Of a DNA stretch of 64,000 bases, positions 8,676 through 18,417 are shown piece by piece (positions within the stretch are counted from its first letter, which is position 1; each line of letters opens with the position of its first letter). The notes beneath the pieces were generated by a model that saw only the letters and a list, made by a program, of their open reading frames with translations, searched no databases and was not told the DNA's origin. Source of the DNA: Acidithiobacillus marinus (lineage in GTDB: Bacteria; Pseudomonadota; Gammaproteobacteria; Acidithiobacillales; Acidithiobacillaceae); assembly GCF_002847505.1 (NCBI RefSeq), contig NZ_MXAV01000008.1, forward strand, positions 19,341-83,340, given 5' to 3'. Position numbers and translations under genes: made by a program.

Positions 8676-9152
8676 TTATTCGTAGCGCACGGCCAGAATC
8701 GTGTACTCCCGGGTTCCGGCGGGGGCGCGTACTTCGACCAGATCTCCTTCGTGTTTACCGATCAGCGCACGGGCAATGGGCGAACTGATGGAGATTTTGT
8801 TTTCTTTGATGTCCGCCTCAGCATCTCCGACAATTTGATAGGTTACTTCTTTTCCCTCCGCATCTTCTAGATCAACGGTCGCGGCAAAAACAATTTTGCC
8901 GCCGGTATTCAGGGTTTTGGGATCAATGACCTGGGCACGGGCGAGAAAGTCCTCCACCTCGCGAATCCGTCCTTCAATAAAAGCCTGCTGTTCCTTGGCG
9001 GCGTCATATTCCGCATTTTCCGAGAGATCACCCTTGGCCCGGGCTTCGGCTATGGCCTCGATGACGGCAGGCCGTTCAACCGATTTGAGCCGTTGTAATT
9101 CTTCGCGCAAGCGTTGTGCGCCGATGACAGTCATGGGGACTTTATCGCTCAT
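8676..9152 (-). CDS. greA: Transcription elongation factor GreA
   Basis: 158 residues, the exact family length. GreA inserts its N-terminal coiled coil into the RNA polymerase secondary channel and promotes cleavage of backtracked RNA. The coiled-coil tip acidic pair is in [17 protein letters not shown], and the C-terminal FKBP-like domain carries [10 protein letters not shown]. It starts 18 bases after carB, the common carAB-greA order, and is probably cotranscribed. Confidence 0.95.
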   Translation of the reverse strand: MSDKVPMTVIGAQRLREELQRLKSVERPAVIEAIAEARAKGDLSENAEYDAAKEQQAFIEGRIREVEDFLARAQVIDPKTLNTGGKIVFAATVDLEDAEGKEVTYQIVGDAEADIKENKISISSPIARALIGKHEGDLVEVRAPAGTREYTILAVRYE

Positions 9153-9170
9153 GTTTACCTCTCGAACTGA

Positions 9171-12100
9171 TTAATGATGTTGCAAATCCTGAAGGCGAAG
9201 GACGCTGCGTTTTTCGCGCATCAGGACACGGATAGCTTCGGCGCCGGCAATGGCCCCAGCCAGGGTGGTGTAATACGTCAGACCCATCTGCAATGCCGCC
9301 CGACGGATACTGAAGGAATCACGGACGGACTGACGTTCATCCACAGTATTGATGATGATTTGTACTTTACCATTTTTGATGGCGTCCACAATGTGCGGAC
9401 GGCCTTCGGTAACCTTGTTGACGGTTGTGACATCCAGGCCCTGTGCGCGCAGATGTTCGGCAGTTCCTCGGGTCGCAACCAGCTGGAAACCGAGGTCAAC
9501 CAGGGTGAGGGCGGCAGGCACGAGCTTGTCCTTGTCGGCATCCCTTACACTGATGAATACAGTCCCTGCGGAGGGGAAATGTTCTCCGGCACCCATCTGT
9601 GCCTTGAGGAAAGCTTCGCCAAAGCTGGCGCCGATGCCCATGACCTCGCCGGTGGATTTCATTTCGGGACCGAGAAGGATATCGACACCGGGAAACTTGA
9701 TGAAGGGAAATACCGCTTCCTTGACACTGAAATGACGCGGGTTGGGAATATCCGTTACACCCTGGGCTTTCAGGGTTTGCCCGGTCATGCAACGCGAGGC
9801 AATTTTGGCCAGAGGCCAACCCGTAGCCTTGGAGACAAAAGGCACGGTGCGGGAGGCGCGCGGATTGACCTCCAGGACATAAATCCGGTCTTCCTGAACG
9901 GCAAACTGACAGTTCATAAGGCCCACGACTCCCAGGGCCAGGGCCAGCTCCACGGTTTGACGACGCAATTCTGTCTGGATAGCTTCGGGAAGCGAGTAGG
10001 GCGGCAAACAACAGGCCGAATCACCACTATGCACCCCCGCCTGCTCGATGTGCTCCATGATGCCCGCTACAACGACCTGTCCATCCTGATCGGCCACCGC
10101 GTCAATATCCACTTCCAGGGCATCATTGAGAAAACGATCCAAAAGAATGGGCTGGTCGTTGGAAATACGCACCGCTTCTTCCATATAGCGTTGCAGATCT
10201 TCTTCCGCATACACAATACGCATGGCACGTCCTCCCAGTACATAAGAGGGACGGACAACCAGGGGATACCCCAGCTCCAGGGCCTTGCTCAATGCTTCCG
10301 GAGCACTGCGGGCAATGGCATTTTCCGGCTGCCGCAGCTCTAGACGCTGCAGGAGCTGCTGGAAGCGTTCGCGATCTTCGGCCAGGTCGATGGAGTCTGG
10401 GGTTGTACCGATGATGGGCACGCCCGCTGCTTCGAGGTCGTTGGCCAGTTTCAGAGGGGTTTGTCCACCAAACTGGACAATGACGCCTTGAGGTTTTTCC
10501 ACGGCGACGATTTCCAGCACATCTTCCAGGGTCAGTGGTTCAAAATAGAGACGATCAGAGGTGTCATAATCTGTAGAAACCGTTTCTGGATTACAATTGA
10601 CCATAATGGTTTCAAAGCCGTCGGCATGCAGCGCCATGCTGGCATGTACGCAGCAGTAATCAAATTCGATACCCTGACCGATGCGATTGGGACCGCCACC
10701 CAGGATCATGATTTTGGGCTGGTTTCCGGGCTCCGCCTCACATTCCATTTCATAAGTGGAATAAAGATAAGGGGTCGGGGAGTGGAATTCGGCCGCACAG
10801 GTGTCCACCCGCTTGTACACCGGGCGAATGCCCCATTTCTGTCGCTGCTCGCGTAACTGGGATTCGCGACAGCCGAGCAGCCGGGCGAGGCGGCGGTCCG
10901 AAAAACCCATGCTTTTGAGTTCGCGCAGGCGGGCAGCGTTGAGACTGGCCAAGGGCATTCCCCGCAAGCATTCTTCCTGCTGAACGAGCTCAAAGATTTG
11001 CTCAAGAAACCAGGGATCAATACGGGTGATCTGCTGGATTTTGTCCTGATTCCAGCCACGCCGCACGGCATCGGCCAAATACCAGAGGCGCTCTGGCCCC
11101 GGTACACGCATTTCCTGCTCCAGTTTCTGCAGGGTTTCCGGATCACTGCCGCTGAGTTTTTCATCCAGGCCATCCACCCCGGTTTCCAGGCCGCGCAAAG
11201 CCTTCTGCAAGGATTCCTGAAAACTCCGGCCAATAGCCATGACTTCTCCCACGGATTTCATCTGGGTAGTCAGATGATCATCGGCCTCGGGGAATTTTTC
11301 AAAGGCAAAGCGGGGGATTTTGGTGACCACATAATCAATGGTCGGTTCAAAACTGGCCGGCGTCGCCTGGGTGATGTCATTGCGCAATTCATCCAGGGTA
11401 AAGCCCAAGGCCAGCTTGGCCGCAATTTTGGCAATGGGGAAACCCGTTGCCTTGGAGGCCAGCGCCGAGGAGCGCGACACCCGTGGGTTCATCTCGATGA
11501 TAATCAGGCGACCATCCGCCGGATTGACGGCAAACTGCACATTGGATCCGCCGGTATCCACACCAATGCGGCGCAGCACCGCAATGGAGGCATCGCGCAT
11601 CCGCTGGTATTCCCGATCCGTCAGGGTCTGGGCCGGGGCCACGGTAATGGAATCACCGGTATGAATGCCCATGGGATCGAGGTTTTCGATGGAGCAGACG
11701 ATGATGCAATTGTCGGCCTGATCCCGAACTACCTCCATCTCGAATTCTTTCCAGCCGATAATGGATTCTTCGATGAGGATTTCGTGGGTGGGACTGGCTT
11801 CCAGACCGCGTGCGGCGATGTCCTCAAATTCTTCGCGGTTGTAGGCAATACCGCCGCCGGTGCCGCCCAGGGTGAACGAAGGCCGGATAATCACCGGGAA
11901 ACCGATGTCTTCGGCAATCTGGCGCGCCCCGTCCATGTCGTGGCCGAAGGCCGAACGGGCGACATCCAGACCGATTTCCTGCATGGCCTTTTTGAACAAC
12001 CCGCGATCCTCGGCTGCGCGAATGGCCTCTACCGAAGCTCCGATCAGACGCACCCCAAATTTGTCAAGAATGCCTTCCCGATGCAGATCCAGGGCACAAT

Positions 12101-12389
12101 TCAGAGCCGTCTGCCCGCCCATGGTCGGGAGAATGGCGTCGGGACGCTCCATTTCGATGATGCGCGCCACCGTCTGCCACTCGACGGGTTCAATATAGGT
12201 CGCATCAGCTGTTTGGATGTCGGTCATGATAGTCGCCGGATTGGAATTGACCAGAATGACCCGGCAGCCTTCCTCGCGGAGTGCTTTACAGGCCTGGACC
12301 CCCGAATAATCGAACTCGCAGGCCTGACCGATGACAATGGGGCCGGCGCCAATCAGCAAAACGCTGTGAATGTCTTGGTGCTTAGGCAT
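9171..12389 (-). CDS. carB: Carbamoyl-phosphate synthase large subunit
   Basis: 1072 residues. Makes carbamoyl phosphate from ammonia, bicarbonate and two ATP for arginine and pyrimidine synthesis. It has two homologous ATP-grasp halves: the first begins with [20 protein letters not shown], the second with [20 protein letters not shown], after an oligomerisation domain. The C-terminal MGS-like allosteric domain is present ([11 protein letters not shown] through IINTVD), so control by UMP or ornithine is likely by family knowledge. Its ATG overlaps the carA stop by 8 bases, implying translational coupling. Confidence 0.97.
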   Translation of the reverse strand: MPKHQDIHSVLLIGAGPIVIGQACEFDYSGVQACKALREEGCRVILVNSNPATIMTDIQTADATYIEPVEWQTVARIIEMERPDAILPTMGGQTALNCALDLHREGILDKFGVRLIGASVEAIRAAEDRGLFKKAMQEIGLDVARSAFGHDMDGARQIAEDIGFPVIIRPSFTLGGTGGGIAYNREEFEDIAARGLEASPTHEILIEESIIGWKEFEMEVVRDQADNCIIVCSIENLDPMGIHTGDSITVAPAQTLTDREYQRMRDASIAVLRRIGVDTGGSNVQFAVNPADGRLIIIEMNPRVSRSSALASKATGFPIAKIAAKLALGFTLDELRNDITQATPASFEPTIDYVVTKIPRFAFEKFPEADDHLTTQMKSVGEVMAIGRSFQESLQKALRGLETGVDGLDEKLSGSDPETLQKLEQEMRVPGPERLWYLADAVRRGWNQDKIQQITRIDPWFLEQIFELVQQEECLRGMPLASLNAARLRELKSMGFSDRRLARLLGCRESQLREQRQKWGIRPVYKRVDTCAAEFHSPTPYLYSTYEMECEAEPGNQPKIMILGGGPNRIGQGIEFDYCCVHASMALHADGFETIMVNCNPETVSTDYDTSDRLYFEPLTLEDVLEIVAVEKPQGVIVQFGGQTPLKLANDLEAAGVPIIGTTPDSIDLAEDRERFQQLLQRLELRQPENAIARSAPEALSKALELGYPLVVRPSYVLGGRAMRIVYAEEDLQRYMEEAVRISNDQPILLDRFLNDALEVDIDAVADQDGQVVVAGIMEHIEQAGVHSGDSACCLPPYSLPEAIQTELRRQTVELALALGVVGLMNCQFAVQEDRIYVLEVNPRASRTVPFVSKATGWPLAKIASRCMTGQTLKAQGVTDIPNPRHFSVKEAVFPFIKFPGVDILLGPEMKSTGEVMGIGASFGEAFLKAQMGAGEHFPSAGTVFISVRDADKDKLVPAALTLVDLGFQLVATRGTAEHLRAQGLDVTTVNKVTEGRPHIVDAIKNGKVQIIINTVDERQSVRDSFSIRRAALQMGLTYYTTLAGAIAGAEAIRVLMREKRSVLRLQDLQHH

Positions 12390-13521
12390 GGGCTGCTCCG
12401 TATTGCTGCATGGCCGTTACGAACGCGTCAAAAATGATGCTGGCATCGTGCGGGCCGGGGCCTGCTTCCGGGTGCCCTTGAAAGGAAAATACCGGGAGAT
12501 CTTTATGGGCCATGCCCTGCAGGCTGCCGTCAAAGAGGGAAGTATGGGTAATGCGCAGAACATCGGGCAGAGTTTGGGCGTCCACGGCAAAACCGTGATT
12601 CTGACTGGTAATGAGCACCCGACCAGTGCGGAGGTCTTTCACCGGGTGGTTGGCACCATGATGGCCGAATTTCATTTTGATGGTTTTGGCCCCCAAGGCC
12701 AGACCGAGCAGTTGATGTCCCAGGCAGAGTCCAAAGGTGGGTATGCGTGCCGCCATGATTTCGCGCAGGGCTTCCTGGGCATAATCCAGGGCATCGGGAT
12801 CGCCGGGGCCGTTGGAAAACAGCACGCCATCGGGATGCAAGGCAATCACCTCCGCCGCAGGGGTTTTGGGGGACACCAGGGTGACCCGGCAGGCGCGGTC
12901 GGCAAGCAGACGCAGGATATTGTGCTTTTTGCCGAAATCGTAGACCACGACATGATGTTTGGGGTGCGTAATGGGTTGCGCCTGATAAGCCTGTTCGGGT
13001 GAGCCACTGGCCAGGAGCCACTCCGAGGAATGTTGAGCGGCGACATCCTGCACCAGATCCCGGCCCAGCAGGCCGGGGAAGCGACGAGCTGCGTTCAGGG
13101 CTTCCTGTTCATCCACCTTAACGCCGACCAACAGGGCCGCATTCTGGGCGCCGCCATTACGCAGGCGGCGGGTGAGGGCGCGGGTATCCATACCGGCAAT
13201 GGCGGGAATACCCTGTTCGACCAGGAAGTCGGGGAGACTCTGCTGGCTGCGCCAGTTGCTGGGAGTGCGCGGCATGTTGCGCAGGACCAGAGCCGAGCAG
13301 AATATTTGCGCACCTTCCATGTCTTCGGGATTGATGCCGGTATTACCGATATGTGGGTAAGTCAGGGTGACAATCTGACCGCAATAGGACGGATCCGTCA
13401 GTATTTCCTGGTAACCGGTCATTGCCGTGTTGAAACAGATTTCACCGGCGGCAAGACCACTGCTGCCAAAGCCCGTACCCCGGAAGATACTGCCGTCTGC
13501 CAATGCCAGAACCGCCTGCAC
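12382..13521 (-). CDS. carA: Carbamoyl-phosphate synthase small (glutaminase) subunit
   Basis: Glutamine amidotransferase subunit that supplies ammonia to CarB. The N-terminal CPSase_sm domain begins [15 protein letters not shown]. The class I GATase domain has the nucleophile in [15 protein letters not shown] and the catalytic His in [12 protein letters not shown] chose GTG 13521 rather than a longer ATG frame because GAGGTG lies 5 bases upstream and the resulting 379 residues match the family. The leader upstream contains a terminator-like hairpin at 13551-13574. Confidence 0.95.
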   Translation of the reverse strand: MQAVLALADGSIFRGTGFGSSGLAAGEICFNTAMTGYQEILTDPSYCGQIVTLTYPHIGNTGINPEDMEGAQIFCSALVLRNMPRTPSNWRSQQSLPDFLVEQGIPAIAGMDTRALTRRLRNGGAQNAALLVGVKVDEQEALNAARRFPGLLGRDLVQDVAAQHSSEWLLASGSPEQAYQAQPITHPKHHVVVYDFGKKHNILRLLADRACRVTLVSPKTPAAEVIALHPDGVLFSNGPGDPDALDYAQEALREIMAARIPTFGLCLGHQLLGLALGAKTIKMKFGHHGANHPVKDLRTGRVLITSQNHGFAVDAQTLPDVLRITHTSLFDGSLQGMAHKDLPVFSFQGHPEAGPGPHDASIIFDAFVTAMQQYGAAHA

Positions 13522-13550
13522 TTTCTCACCTCGTCTACCATGGAAGATGC

Positions 13551-13574
13551 AAAAAAGGGAGGGTGTCCCCTCCC
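13551..13574 (-). terminator. Intrinsic-terminator-like hairpin in the carA leader
   Basis: On the minus strand GGGAGGG, a short loop, CCCTCCC and six Ts occur in order, ending 30 bases before the carA GTG start and its ribosome-binding site. No minus-strand gene lies upstream that would need terminating. It could be a transcription attenuator for carAB-greA, as known for pyrimidine genes in other bacteria. Structure is seen; attenuation is inferred. Confidence 0.6.
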
Positions 13575-13791
13575 GCATAGATTGACCGTATTCTAGGGAT
13601 ATGGTGGGCACGGGTCAACGTAAGCATGAGGCTCCTTCAGGGTTTGCGCCATTGAGGAATATTCGGTGTGGGTGATCTCGGTGGTCGAGGTCTTGAGGGT
13701 GTTTACAGCAAGATAAGTGCTTGAGTGAGCGACAAGGGATGGTAAGCTTGTCTTCATCAGATAGGCATAATTACCAAAGGAGCCGTTCAGC

Positions 13792-14556
13792 ATGCGTCGT
13801 TATCCAGGTTCGCTGTTGTTTGCCGGTGTGGTGCTGGCTTTGTCTGGCTGTGGTTCGGCCACCAATAACGGGTTGTCCCCGCAGGCGGAAAATACCTATC
13901 CGGTCCCCTCGGCCATACCTACGCCACCCATCTATAAAGCATCTGCTCACGAGGTACCCCCTACTGAAGAACAGGTCCCCGCTCAGTCGCTTCCAGCAGT
14001 AAGTGCCCCGGTCGTGCCGCCGTCTGCCGGTTCGGCGCTACCCGGCGTGAATTACTCTTCGACAGCGTTGCCCTTGACCCCCTTGGCCTCCTCCGCATCG
14101 GCCATCCGTTCCGCCACGCAGTCGGTCAGCCAGGCAGCACCCCAGACCCTGGCCAGTGCCAAAAATTCAGCAGATCAGGCGGAGAGTCAGGCACAAAACA
14201 TGGTCCAGCAGAAACTCGGCACGGCCACTTCGGTATTTTCCGGAAAATGGCAGGCCGATATGCGCAAAGCCCGTCAGGATAGTGCCCAATGCGCTGCACT
14301 GAGCTCCAGCGCCCAGAGCAGCTGTTGGCAAAAGGTATCGTATTGGGCTAAGTCGCGAGAGGCGCAATATCAGACCATGAGTAGTACCGCGACGGGTGCC
14401 GAGGCCCAGCAAATGCAGTCCGCTGCCAAATTTTTCGGGGTCACCAGTGAGTGGGCCAGTGCCTGTAGTTCCCTCAGTGCACAGTCCTGTGCTGAATCAC
14501 CGCTGATCAGCAAGATGCAGCAGTGGAAGGCATCGGTGGGTATTTCGGGTAGATGA
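13792..14556 (+). CDS. Hypothetical Ser/Ala-rich lipoprotein
   Basis: 254 residues, not recognised as a named family. The N-terminus is a lipoprotein signal, with LALSGCGSA placing the lipidated cysteine at about residue 20. Residues 25-130 are low-complexity (Pro, Ser, Ala, Gln). The C-terminal third is more ordered and contains four or five cysteines (CAALSSS, SCWQKVSYW, ACSSLSAQSC) that may form disulfides in the periplasm. AAAGGAG precedes the ATG. The 270 bases upstream form the divergent promoter region shared with carA; a 66-codon frame there is not convincing. Confidence 0.75.
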   Translation: MRRYPGSLLFAGVVLALSGCGSATNNGLSPQAENTYPVPSAIPTPPIYKASAHEVPPTEEQVPAQSLPAVSAPVVPPSAGSALPGVNYSSTALPLTPLASSASAIRSATQSVSQAAPQTLASAKNSADQAESQAQNMVQQKLGTATSVFSGKWQADMRKARQDSAQCAALSSSAQSSCWQKVSYWAKSREAQYQTMSSTATGAEAQQMQSAAKFFGVTSEWASACSSLSAQSCAESPLISKMQQWKASVGISGR

Positions 14557-15349
14557 ATTTATATTTTTTGTGTACCGCTACTGTGGGACTTTGTGGCTAA
14601 TAATAGTTAATAAGGACGTCTAAGATGAAAAGAATTATTTTGGAAGATGCGATAAAGTTTTTTAGGATGAATGAACGTCTTGACAATAAAGCTGCAAAAC
14701 AGATAGCTGAAAACAATAAAACAACTGCTTTTGGTGTATTTGAAAAGCTAAAAGTATGGAACAGACCGACCTCAGAAAATATAACTATCATAGAAGAGGT
14801 AAAAAGATACGAACCTTTTTGGTATGCAGAGGCGGAACGGGTAATAGAGTATAAATCTATTTCCTCGTATTCCGTTGATATTAACAACAATGATGCTCAT
14901 TCAATAGAGATAAATGGGAATCTTCATGAGGTAAAAAAAGATAAAAAAATACATATACCAGTGACCGAGCACTGCCTTAATAAAAAGGTTCACATCAGCC
15001 ATGTTTATGGTGTTGAAAGAGATGTAAGCAAAAAAGAAATAGTCGAGTACATTGAAAAACACTCATCTGAGCAGGAAGAGCTTACTGAAAATCAGGTTCT
15101 TCAGGATAATCTTCTTATTCAACCAGAGAAAAAGCTTGCTACGATACTACATATGATTGAAAAAGAGCTTGCTCATGCTGTTAATGCGAGCGAAATTGTC
15201 AATGATACTATTACGTTTAATAAAGTTTATTTATATTACCACCCTGTCTATGCATTTGAATGCCTCTGGTCTGGAAAATCTGCAGTATTAGAGGTTGATG
15301 GTCTTAATGGTAAGCCGATTGGCGGGGGTAGAATGAAAAAAGAAATGAT

Positions 15350-15358
15350 ATCTATGAT
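15350..15358. repeat. Target-site duplication, left copy
   Basis: ATCTATGAT, identical to 16897-16905, directly flanks the IS. Nine bases is in the range produced by IS4-superfamily elements. Confidence 0.88.
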
Positions 15359-15436
15359 ATGTACGTTAGACATACAGCCTCCTCGCCAGCCCCTCTGGGT
15401 GGCGTTATGGCTCGGTAAATTTGGGTCAGAAGTGAG

Positions 15437-16744
15437 TCAGGCGGCCTTTTTGCGGGGTGGGTCATCGGCGTCGGCCCAAAAGGCGGGTGCTGGGCACTGG
15501 AATTTCCCGGACTTCGGGTCGAAACCCTTCCAGAAGGGAACCCGCAGAAATTGCAGATGGAGCCATTGGGCCATGAGTCCTGCGGTAACGGGGGTGGCGA
15601 CACGCCAGGGCGCTATGTCGGTCATGGGGAAGTCCTCAGCTAGGGTTTCGGCGAGGAGCTGCACCATGGACCAGGCGATGCAGCGGATTTGCATCCAGCG
15701 TTCCAAAACGGTGCGTTTTTGCTGCCAGAGATTATTGATGCCCCACCAGCGTTTGAGGTTATGGAAGATCGGTTCGATCTGCCAGCGGTTGCTGTAGAGG
15801 GAGACAATTTCGCTGGCGGTCAAGTGGGTCTCGGAAGCGAGATAGAGGCGGGTGGGAGACCATCGACGATGCTTTTCGTCGTAGATTGCACTCCAGACAG
15901 CCCGGACCGGATGGCCTTTCAGGAATCGTGCATTGGCGACGATGGATTGGAGACGGACCTTCTGCCATTTCCCATAGATATGCAGAGAGACGGTTTCGGT
16001 GGGCAGTGCGGCCATCTCTTCCGGGGTGTACTTGTCTCCATATATCCGGGGACGTCCGCGTTTGGATGTTTTCGGCGGCGGGTCCTGGAGCAGCACGGTA
16101 TCTTTGCGCACCTGGCCGATAAACTGGCCGTGCTGACGCAACAGGGGCAAGAGCAGGCGCCGCCGCATGAACCAGGCATCGGTGAGCAGACGGACGGGTA
16201 CTGGGATATGGGGCAGAAAAGCGCGCAGCAACGCCCCGGCAATTTTCAGCTTGTGGGTGTTGCCGGTGCTCGGTACCAAGCGCAAGCGGATGGGAAAGGA
16301 AATGGCTTTGCCGGATCGGGTACGGAGGGTCAACGCCAGGCCCACCCAATTCTGGGCGAGGACATAACTGGGGCGATTGTGTTTATGGCTGTGATCGAAG
16401 CGGAGGGCCGCACCTGGGGCTTTGGTAGAGTGTCGCAGGACCAGGGTATCGTCGATGACGAGATCGACGATCAGGAGCTTGGGCAAGGACTGCAGAAGCC
16501 AGCGTACCTGGGCTATGGCCAACGCCTGGGTGCGCAAGGACTCGCGCTCCAGGAGTTTGTAATAGGTGGTCCAGTGGCAGCGGAGGGAGATGCTACTGAG
16601 GGCGCGGGTGACCCAGCCTTCGGGCGAGATCAGGCAGCCACAGAGCAGTTCGAGGAAGCTGCGCCGCGAGCGGGGCGGCACGACCGTCAGAAAGTAGGAA
16701 ATCCACTCCGACAGGCGGAGGGAAACGAGACGATGAAAGGGCAT
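15437..16744 (-). CDS. IS4-superfamily DDE transposase
   Basis: 435 residues. The catalytic triad can be placed: first Asp in VIDDTLVLRHS (about residue 98), second in LLTDAWFMRRR, and Glu in the family motif YSNRWQIEPIFHNLK (Y-x2-R-W-x-I-E-x-F). The C-terminus is basic. It catalyses cut-and-paste movement of the surrounding element. The frame is complete with no stop or shift, so it is probably functional. GC-rich compared with the AT-rich gene it interrupts. The exact subgroup would need an ISfinder comparison. Confidence 0.9.
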   Translation of the reverse strand: MPFHRLVSLRLSEWISYFLTVVPPRSRRSFLELLCGCLISPEGWVTRALSSISLRCHWTTYYKLLERESLRTQALAIAQVRWLLQSLPKLLIVDLVIDDTLVLRHSTKAPGAALRFDHSHKHNRPSYVLAQNWVGLALTLRTRSGKAISFPIRLRLVPSTGNTHKLKIAGALLRAFLPHIPVPVRLLTDAWFMRRRLLLPLLRQHGQFIGQVRKDTVLLQDPPPKTSKRGRPRIYGDKYTPEEMAALPTETVSLHIYGKWQKVRLQSIVANARFLKGHPVRAVWSAIYDEKHRRWSPTRLYLASETHLTASEIVSLYSNRWQIEPIFHNLKRWWGINNLWQQKRTVLERWMQIRCIAWSMVQLLAETLAEDFPMTDIAPWRVATPVTAGLMAQWLHLQFLRVPFWKGFDPKSGKFQCPAPAFWADADDPPRKKAA

Positions 16745-16856
16745 GGGTGTGATTCCGAGAAGCCTAAAACGCTTCTCATTGGCCGACCCTTTTTTACAAG
16801 GGTCGGCCGCACGGCCCCATCACCGTGTCAAGCACTTTCGCCGAAAGAAAGGCGAT

Positions 16857-16877
16857 AAAAAACCCGGCGGAGCCGGG
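16857..16877 (-). terminator. Inward-facing terminator at the IS right end
   Basis: On the minus strand CCCGGC-TCC-GCCGGG is followed by six Ts, ahead of the transposase promoter region. It would stop transcripts entering the IS from the flanking gene side, a known way for elements to avoid impinging transcription. Confidence 0.65.
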
Positions 16878-16896
16878 CTGAATGTCTAATCTTCAG

Positions 16897-16905
16897 ATCT
16901 ATGAT
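16897..16905. repeat. Target-site duplication, right copy
   Basis: ATCTATGAT, identical to 15350-15358. The coding frame of the interrupted gene resumes within it. Confidence 0.88.
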
Positions 16906-17048
16906 GAAAGATCCTGATTTCTTGTTAGATGTAACTGGGGATGCAATGGATATTATTGTTCCTGGAGGGCGGTTACCTATAACTATACTGAGAAGGCTAA
17001 AAGGAATAAAATGATACTAAATAAATTTCTGGATTCAAAATACATTGG

Positions 17049-17906
17049 GTGGGGTGTGTTTTGAATAATAAGTGTTATGTAAATATATGCCTAGATACTT
17101 CCGAAGATGACTCTGGGTGGCAAGATCTTAGGATTGATAATAAAAAAATAAGTTTTTTCCAAGAAGGCCTTATTAAGGGGTTCCGTGGTAAAATGAAGCA
17201 GGTCCAGAAGGGTCATATGCTGCGGACGCACTGGATTATAGAATTTTTTGCTGATAGTGTTTTCTCGGTCAAGTTGTATGTTGTTTTTTCGGAAGAAGAG
17301 ACTGAAAAAAATAATCGTAATATTTTATACAAGGCAATATGGCAACTACAAAATGATTCGTCGAAAGAAGATATAAGACAGTGTGCATCAGAATGGATTC
17401 GCGGATCAAAATCGTTAGTTGAATATAAGGATTTATCAGATTTTAAAATATGTTTTGATGGTGGTGGTTTTTCTATGATTTCTGGCAAGAATCATTTTTA
17501 TAATTTCCAGAGAACTGTTGTTCTTGCTTGTCTATGTTTGTCCTATAATAATGTTTTCAATGGTTTTATTAAGAAATTAAGTGATGTTGATATGAATGAC
17601 TATAATGCGTTATCCGATCTTACGATGAATATGAATATTTTTGCTGCTAAATGGTATTTTAGGTATCCTGTATTGTTGAAAAATAATTTAGTTCCAGTGC
17701 TTTGGGGTTTTATTTCTGAACGATTTAAGCTCAATCAACATTATGAAGAGTTGGAGAATCAATTGAAAAATGTTCATGCTCTTGTAAGTCAATTATACAG
17801 AGATCAAGAATCAAAAAAATCGAGCAATATATCTTTTAAAATGTCTTTTTATCTTGTTTTTCTAACAATTTTATTGGTAGTGCTGACTTTGTTTTTGGTT
17901 TTGTAG
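17049..17906 (+). CDS. Tail-anchored membrane protein of unknown function
   Basis: 285 residues in very AT-rich sequence. No family recognised. Residues 1-225 look soluble, with an alpha/beta mix; a heptad-like stretch follows (HYEELENQLKNVHALVSQLY, about 235-255), and the last 20-25 residues are one strongly hydrophobic helix (MSFYLVFLTILLVVLTLFLV). This gives a cytoplasmic body, a coiled coil and a C-terminal membrane anchor. It follows the IS-split gene by 34 bases, so the two were probably an operon acquired together. The start is uncertain: GTG 17049, or TTG 17061 with GGTGGGG upstream. Confidence 0.7.
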   Translation: MGCVLNNKCYVNICLDTSEDDSGWQDLRIDNKKISFFQEGLIKGFRGKMKQVQKGHMLRTHWIIEFFADSVFSVKLYVVFSEEETEKNNRNILYKAIWQLQNDSSKEDIRQCASEWIRGSKSLVEYKDLSDFKICFDGGGFSMISGKNHFYNFQRTVVLACLCLSYNNVFNGFIKKLSDVDMNDYNALSDLTMNMNIFAAKWYFRYPVLLKNNLVPVLWGFISERFKLNQHYEELENQLKNVHALVSQLYRDQESKKSSNISFKMSFYLVFLTILLVVLTLFLVL

Positions 17907-17918
17907 AATGTAATCACA

Positions 17919-18410
17919 ATGTGGGGGAGTGCGGTGGGCATTCATCATTTCGCGCTGGTTGCGCTGATCAGTCTGGCCATTACGCTGGGGGTGGCCACCA
18001 CGGGCTCACTGTTTCGGCCCGATAGCTGGTATGCGGGTTTGCAAAAACCCCGAGGTACTCCTCCGCCCTGGGTGTTTCCTGTGGTCTGGACCCTGCTCTA
18101 TATTCTCATGGCTTTTTCTGCAGCGCTGGTGTACGTGCATCCGGAAAGTCCGTTGCGACTGGCCGGATTAACGCTGTATGGCTTGCAACTGCTGAGTAAT
18201 GCGCTGTGGTCCTGGCTGTTTTTCGGGCGCCATCAGATATTGGGGGCGCTACTGGATCTCATGTTGCTCCTGGTGCTGGTTCTTGCCTGTGTGCTGGTTT
18301 TTGCACTGATTAGTCCGCTGGCGGCCTGGTTACTGGTCCCTTATGTATTGTGGTTGGGCGTGGCTTTGTATTTGAATATGGCCACTTATCGCCTCAATTC
18401 CGCTTCTTGA
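17919..18410 (+). CDS. tspO: TspO/MBR family tryptophan-rich sensory protein
   Basis: Five-helix membrane protein of about 160 residues that binds porphyrins and related ligands; TspO links tetrapyrrole or oxygen state to regulation in some bacteria. Family marks are LQKPRGTPPPWVFPVVWTLL, NALWSWLFFG and the final PYVLWLGVALYLN. The start is ambiguous: ATG 17919, or GTG 17934 with GGGGGAG 5 bases upstream. It ends 7 bases before the next gene. Confidence 0.88.
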   Translation: MWGSAVGIHHFALVALISLAITLGVATTGSLFRPDSWYAGLQKPRGTPPPWVFPVVWTLLYILMAFSAALVYVHPESPLRLAGLTLYGLQLLSNALWSWLFFGRHQILGALLDLMLLLVLVLACVLVFALISPLAAWLLVPYVLWLGVALYLNMATYRLNSAS

Positions 18411-18417
18411 TGCTTCT

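Larger units (their letters stand above)
15359..16896. mobile_element. IS4-superfamily insertion sequence, 1538 bp
   Basis: Bounded by imperfect terminal inverted repeats: the left end ATGTACGTTAGACATACAGC and the reverse complement of the right end CTGAAGATTAGACATTCAGC share TTAGACAT-CAGC. A 9-bp direct duplication flanks it. It carries one transposase gene on the minus strand, whose upstream region holds an 11-bp perfect stem-loop (16781-16791 with 16798-16808) and a terminator pointing inward at the right end. The reading frame is intact and the duplications are identical, so insertion looks recent. Confidence 0.88.
14625..17014 (+). pseudogene. AT-rich gene of unknown function, split by an IS element
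   Basis: The 5' part runs from ATG 14625 to 15358, the 3' part from 16906 to the TGA at 17014. Removing the IS and one copy of the 9-bp duplication restores one continuous frame of 280 residues (junction MKKEMISMMKDPDFLLD). The protein is Lys/Glu-rich and AT-rich, unlike its neighbours. Its second half has LYYHPVYAFECLW followed by SAVLEVDGLNGKPIGGG, reminiscent of a small beta-rich ligand or DNA-associated domain, but I do not recognise a family. As it stands the gene ends in IS-derived sequence. Pairs with the gene at 17049. Confidence 0.8.

Noticed and set aside
10998..12437. 479-codon open frame opposite carB
   Set aside because: It lies antisense to a perfectly conserved carB and has no recognisable motif; long antisense frames are common in GC-biased genes.
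13593..13793. 66-codon minus-strand frame upstream of carA, considered as a leader peptide
   Set aside because: No ribosome-binding site, it overlaps the divergent lipoprotein start, and it ends before the terminator hairpin rather than overlapping it.
15689..16858. 389-codon open frame opposite the transposase
   Set aside because: Antisense to a transposase with intact catalytic motifs; low-complexity translation.
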